From contig CM065682.1 of the NCBI GenBank assembly GCA_017654935.2, positions 36,097,786 to 36,161,785 on the forward strand: a DNA stretch of 64,000 nt, given 5' to 3'. How positions within the stretch are numbered: position 1 is the first letter of the stretch; the number at the start of each line of letters is the position of its first letter. Shown here in pieces: positions 58,662 through 64,000 of the stretch. A program made the position numbers and the translations under genes. The stretch is from Phymorhynchus buccinoides. Lineage: Eukaryota > Mollusca > Gastropoda > Neogastropoda > Raphitomidae. Below the pieces are notes generated by a model. It saw only the letters and a program-made list of their open reading frames with translations, was not told where the DNA came from and did not search any database.

Positions 58662-60497
58662 TTATTGTGTTCGTATTTTGCATTGATTTGCTGACAAGAA
58701 TTTGCTCTTGTGTCTGCAATTGTTGGTCAACTCGACTCTGGTATTCAAAGTAGCCATGCTTGGTTTGCACAGAATAAACCATTTTTCAGTAGTGCATAGG
58801 CTGCATCTGTTAGAGGTGTTGCTGTAGGCTGCTGCTTTTCGGATGATTTTCCATGATATGCTGAAGTCTGTCTTCTCCTCTTTTAGTGACCAGATGTACT
58901 TACTGAGTTCAGTATGGTATTGATATTGTTCTTTTTTGAATGACTGCTTGTGGTTGGCATACCTTGTTTTGAACGGGTTCTCTGTCGCACCAATGCATAT
59001 CTCTTCTTTTCCTTTGGCTGTTACAGTGACCTGGTACACAATGCTGCTGGAAAGGCATTGGTTTTCAATTGGACACTGCTCTTTGTTCACAGTTGCATGT
59101 TCTGCTCGAATCATTCTGGTTCTTTGTGTTGTTCTTTCTTTTGTTGCTGGCATCAATGATGTTCTTGAGGTTTGGCATGCATGAGTACGACAGCTTGATT
59201 GTGTTCTTGTTGTAGATCTTGTAGAGTTTGTGGCTTTTGGGGAAGGATTCGGACAGGATCTTGAAGAATTCCTTTCCCACATTGGTCTTTACTCTACCAT
59301 CACATGGAGGGTTGAACCGTGTGATGTGTCTTTTCCTGGTCTTTTTCCTGCCATGGGTATCGGTGTCCGGATGGTAACGCAGTTGGTGGTTGTGTCCACT
59401 TTTCTGAAGGGCTTCTTGGTATTCTACTGCTGCTTCTTTGAAAACTTTCTCATTGCACGACAGGCTGGACAGCCTCTTGTTAATACCATGAGGTATGGCC
59501 TTGATGACGGATGGTGGGTGATTGCTTTTGGCATTTACATAGAGGGGTGTGTCGTTTGGCTTTTTGTATGGTTTGTACTCTTTATTACTCAGGTCCAATG
59601 TCACATCTAATGGTTTGTACTCTTTATTACTCAGGTCCAATGTCACATCTAAGTAGTTTTACTATGTTCTTGTTTGCCTCGATCGTTATCTTTAGGTTGT
59701 TGGACTTGAATAATTTGCAAAGATCTTTTTTCGTATTTTCAATTTCTCTTGGTTTGTCGTTCAAGGCAGCTAGTCCATCATCTCTGTAAAGTCCTACCTT
59801 TTGTCCGAGCCTCTTGTGCAGTTTTGACAGGATCAATAGGCCAACCAGTTCACATGTTTCAGCACCGTCGTAGGAGCCCATTGTGACATCAAAGGTTGAG
59901 TTAGTATCGGATTTCTTTGCCCAAGTTTCGTCTTTGCCATGCAGTAGATATGTTTTTGTATGGTAGATGATTTCTCTTTCAGAAGCTGTCATGGTCTCAT
60001 ATTTGGCAGCAAATTTCAGAGCTTCACTGAGGAATTCTTCACTGATCGATGGGTAGAAGTCTACAATGTTGAACGTGATAAAAGCTGTGCTTTTCGTTTT
60101 TTCCAGGTTATGAAACCATTGTACGACTTCATTGGTGTTTTTCCAAAGGTTCAGTAAGGTTTTTGCTTTGATATTTGTTGTTACTTTTTCCAAAATCTGC
60201 TTACTTACTTTCCCCAGTTCGGATTTTGAAGGGTTGATGAGTCTACACGATGGGTTGTTTTGAAAGTTTGGTTTGTGGTCTTTAAGCGTTATGAACGCTT
60301 CTTGCTTGACTGTTGATTCTATTCTGTCACTTAGGCCTATATGCGTCACAAGTTCCTTCTCCTCTTTGCTGATGCTTACGGATGTTTTTTTGGTCAGCTT
60401 TTTTGTAGCTTGTTTGGATGTTCTTGTCAAGGAGTGTGTTGTATTCTTTTGGCTCCATCTTGTAATAATTGCATGTTTTGTCAGCCTTCACGAACAT
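58662..60497 (-). pseudogene. Penelope-like element 1 RT / GIY-YIG gene, copy C
   Basis: The translation is the same as that of 36639-38474 in all three frame pieces, including LYRDDGLA and CIGATENPFKTRY, the 42-base internal duplication and the same three single-base shifts. Shared defects mean the duplication (or haplotype split) is younger than the inactivation, or that the same consensus errors were carried into both contigs. Confidence 0.75.
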
Positions 60498-60536
60498 CTT
60501 TTTCTCGTTTTTTATGTTTTGTATTTCATTTCTCTA

Positions 60537-60640
<104 letters not shown>

Positions 60641-60891
60641 ACACAAATCATAAAGTTAAAGTAATTGAGTTTGTTTCTTAGGTTCACAAAACATACATTG
60701 GATACCAAATTTTTCTTATTAAAGCAAATTATATATATACATAAGAGGAAAGTTTAATGGTGTTTGTTTTTTCTTCTTCAATTTTTGATCGTTTATATAT
60801 ATATATTATCACAAACAAAATCCTCATTTGCCCGCACTACCCACAAACAAAACAATACTAAAACGGTAGTGGATAAAACAACAGAATAAAA

Positions 60892-61867
60892 CAGTTTAGT
60901 CATTTTCTCTCACAGGGCATTTATTAAAACTCAAGCTTTCGCAGAACAGGCTGCCTTTTCTAGAGTATAGCTCTATGGCAAGGCCAAGAATAAAATGCTA
61001 ACATTCAAACTACAATACACAAAATACAAGATCACAAAATTCCAAAATCAATCCTAACTAGGTCACCAGTGAAAAGCAAAAAGCATGCACAAGATTCTTA
61101 TACTCATTACATTTTGTCAATTGACAGTTCGATAAATGGGTTATTCATTCAGACGTATACTAAAAACAAAAAACATCGATTTTTGTTCCCCCATAAAAAA
61201 AACATGCAGAATGTCAGACTAAGCATATAATTAGTCTACCATAATGTTTTAGACAAATTTGTATCCAACGATGTTGTGCTTCAAGTCGATGTTTTTTGTC
61301 AATTGACAAAAGTAATGGGTATAATAAGCGACTTTACAACTAGTATTGTTGGGGGGAGGGGAAGGTGGGGGGGACCGCATAGTATATGGTGTCTCGCGAG
61401 ATGGAGGATATTTGCAGTCGCTTAGAACAAACACACCGCTAGGACATAGAAAATGTACTGCTTAGGTCATTTATTTATGTGTACTTGTGGGAAGGTTCAC
61501 CTTTCAGCAGTTTGGCCCGTCTTAGATTTCACATTGCTGTCTGATTCCATTTTTAACTAGTCTACCATAATGTTCCCTTTCTTTTCTTTTCTTCCTTTTA
61601 AGTGAGAACGCAGTGAGAGCTTTGACAGCATTGAGAAACACTGAGTAGTACTAATGAGAGAGAATCTTTTGCATGCTTTTTGCTTTTCACTGGTGACCTA
61701 GTTAGGACTGAATTTGGAATTTTGTGATCTTGTGTTTTGTGTATTGTAGTTTGAATGTTAGCATTTTATTCTTGGCCTTGCCATAGAGCTATACTCTAGA
61801 AAAAGCAGCCTGTTCTGCGAAAGCTTGAGTTTTAATAAATACCCTGTTGGAGAAAATGACTAAACTG
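60892..61867. mobile_element. Element with 215-bp inverted repeats, copy C
   Basis: The second copy of 38912-39886, with both arms and both GTCAATTGAC palindromes kept. Confidence 0.7.
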
Positions 61868-62378
61868 TACCATTCCATTTTTAGTCTTCTATCTCTACCA
61901 TTACTTTCGTGTTTCCTGTCATAATGGGAACGAGAGTAAACTTGTGCGTTTCTCTGTCTGTACGTGCATGAACGACTGCTCTAATCATTCTGAAAGTGGA
62001 TGGACCTATTTTTCACACACCCAATAACCAAAAACGTATGCCCATAATTGTAGTTTCATCCAATGGTTATTTAAATGCATGGGTGCTTGCATGCACATGT
62101 TTGTGTATGTACATTTGTTTATGTGTGTATGTCATATGAGTTGTGTGTGTGTGGATCTGTCTGTGCGTATCTGTCTGTGCGTGTGTATGTGGCTGTGTAA
62201 ATAAGAGAGCCTGAGACAAAACAAGCATACCTATAGACAGACGAACAAAATGAAGTAAGACAATTAATAAAGACTGACACAATGGGATAAATCGGAGACA
62301 TAGAAAACACACCCAAAAAAACAACGACATTTAGGCCTGCTGTCACACATAAGACAAGTTAATTTCACTGTCTTTCAG

Positions 62379-62579
62379 AATGATTCAGTCAAATACTGGG
62401 TCGATCATGGAACTCCCAAGGAGAAGCTGAACGTCGGTCTGGCCACGTACGGACGTTCGTTCTTGCTGGAGTCCGCAGACAACAATGGGCTGGGTGCTCC
62501 AAGAGCCTCGCCAATAGAGGTTGGAGCTGGACCAGCAGGAAAGTTCACTAAGACAGGAGGCATTTATTCTTACTATGAG
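62379..62579 (+). CDS. GH18 chitinase exon 6, duplicate
   Basis: Identical by eye to 40398-40598, with the same acceptor and donor. It has no upstream exons 1-5 in contig 3, so it is either an alternate haplotype of the same exon or part of a tandem duplicate whose other exons lie beyond the window. Confidence 0.9.
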
Positions 62580-63299
62580 GTAAGCTAATATGTTGGTTGG
62601 TTTGCCTTACACCATACATTTACTCCCCCGAAGACGGAGTGTGGCTGCCTACGTGGCGGGGTAATAAAAAACGGCCACGGACACAATGTTCTCATCCTTA
62701 GCTGATGAATTTGTACCATAGAGTTCAAGTGCTTCGGCTGTTCCCTGGAGTCTTTTAGCCAGGGTACAACAAAAACTATACATTTACAAAGACGACGCAA
62801 GACTTTTTGGTGTGTGTTAGTGTTACAGATGTGTAAGTGAGTGCACCCCTTAATGTGCCTTGGAGTTGATGGCTAAAATACTGGTGCGAAAATAAGCTAA
62901 GAGTTCTATTTAGCTTTTTTTCCCAAAAGCATCTAATACCATGGCAGTTTTTGGTATGTAACATTGCATCAGAGAGCTTCTGTACATTTCTGTTTCAATC
63001 AAGTTGCAAACTGTGGATAGTAGTTTAAAACATGTATCTTGGAAGGTTACAGTTACGTTTTCCAACCGTTTGCATGTAGATATATAATATATAGTGTTTG
63101 TTGTCAATTTTATTTATTGTATTTCATTCTGTCAAAATTTAACTGAGACGGTTTCTGGTCAAGACTACTTTGCCACACCCCATAAATGATAACCATGTAA
63201 GATTAGAAGCTATAGAGGCCTACTGTACTACTGGTAGTTGTTTTTTTGTGAATGTTTTGGTTGATATATAACATGTTTGTTATTCATTTTATCTTTCAG

Positions 63300-63425
63300 A
63301 TGTGTTATCTGTTCAAATATGGCGAGGGTGGGCAAAAAAAGTTCATCGATTCACAGAAGGTGCCATATTACGTCAACAACAGACTATGGGTCGGTTACGA
63401 CGACAAAAGCAGCCTCATAGAGAAG
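63300..63425 (+). CDS. GH18 chitinase exon 7, duplicate
   Basis: Identical by eye to 41319-41444, with intact splice sites. The intron between duplicates of exons 6 and 7 is one or two bases different in length from copy B. Confidence 0.9.
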
Positions 63426-63537
63426 GTATGCTGGTCGAGCCTTAGGCCTACTCGTTAGCTTATGGTTTTCAGTCGTGTAAGTATAGTCTAGGCGATGGCC
63501 TTTGTAAAAACAGAAGGAGGTTGTTTTTTTATATATA

Positions 63538-64000
63538 CAGTACTCCCCGTTTATAGTAAACTCGGTTATAAGAAATTTTGGTTACAGTAAAGGAAAGCAC
63601 TGGTTCCCGGCCAAAGGTCTACTGTTTTATTACTAAATAGACCTCGGATAGTAGCAACTCGGTTATAATTTTAAAAAACTGCTATAGTAAAGTTACTTTT
63701 GGTTCCCCACAGGACTGGCTCCTCGGTTACAATTTTTAAAAAAGTCCTCCTGGTGAACTTTGTAAATACGTCACCAATGTATGCGTCACAGTCTCACCAT
63801 CCCCTCCATAATAACAACTGGGTTATAATTAAAATTAAAAAAACTCCTATAGTAAAGTCATTTGTGGTTCCTCTTCGTTACAATAAAAAAAATTGTCCTC
63901 TTCCTGACCTTTGTAAATACGTCATCAATGTATACGTCACAGTCTCACTACTCCACCCACCTTCATCAACGAAATTGAAAGGCACTCAAAAACATGTTTC
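63538..64000. mobile_element. TA-flanked TIR element, copy C left part
   Basis: CAGTACTCCCCG at 63538 matches 41557. Small differences (for example in the A-runs near 63675 and 63735) separate it from copy B. It runs off the window edge. Confidence 0.65.

Noticed and set aside
62379..63425. Separate chitinase paralogue
   Set aside because: The exons are identical to 40398-41444 and sit on a contig that starts at a scaffold gap; more likely the same gene seen twice.

Overview
The window looks like nuclear DNA from a lophotrochozoan animal, most likely a marine gastropod mollusc. The reasons are a secreted GH18 chitinase split over many small exons with kilobase introns, AT-rich non-coding DNA crowded with (CT)n, (TG)n and (ATT)n microsatellites, tRNA-derived SINEs, Penelope-type retroelements, TA-flanked MITEs, and the TTATCTCCCTTTG motif common in mollusc repeats. 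The species cannot be fixed from the sequence. Nothing prokaryotic is present.

Assembly layout: two runs of exactly 500 N (3117-3616 and 56001-56500) divide the window into three contigs. Contig 2 (3617-56000) carries the ordered chitinase gene. Contig 3 (56501-64000) is a near-identical second copy of contig-2 positions about 34488-42026, including chitinase exons 6 and 7 and a Penelope-like element. Contig 1 (1-3116) is a third, much noisier copy of the same locus, with broken exons 6 and 7 and without a 4.5 kb block that holds the Penelope-like element. The 500-N joins point to unpurged haplotype or contig-end duplication, although a true tandem duplication cannot be excluded from sequence alone.

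The main gene is a plus-strand chitinase, with nine exons at 19119-19182, 20546-20729, 23292-23544, 30355-30479, 31459-31582, 40398-40598, 41319-41444, 51071-51207 and 53361-53536. All junctions are GT-AG and the reading frame is continuous. Together they encode a signal peptide, a complete GH18 catalytic domain with [10 protein letters not shown], and a Gly/Ser/Gln-rich linker. The 3' end, probably carrying a chitin-binding domain, lies outside the window. One possible minus-strand terminal exon of an unidentified membrane protein lies at 3751-4046.

Most of the rest is mobile and repetitive DNA inside the chitinase introns. It includes a ~158-bp tandem array (14.06-15.67 kb), a nine-unit 160/161-bp satellite in intron 3, a 335-bp almost pure poly(G) tract, and two different Penelope-like elements. 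One of these has a well-formed hammerhead ribozyme candidate. There is also a stack of TA-flanked terminal-inverted-repeat elements with TTAA-flanked elements nested in them, and a hairpin element carrying telomere-like repeats in its loop. Positions 6.3-13.2 kb and 45.5-47.4 kb show no gene that I can support.
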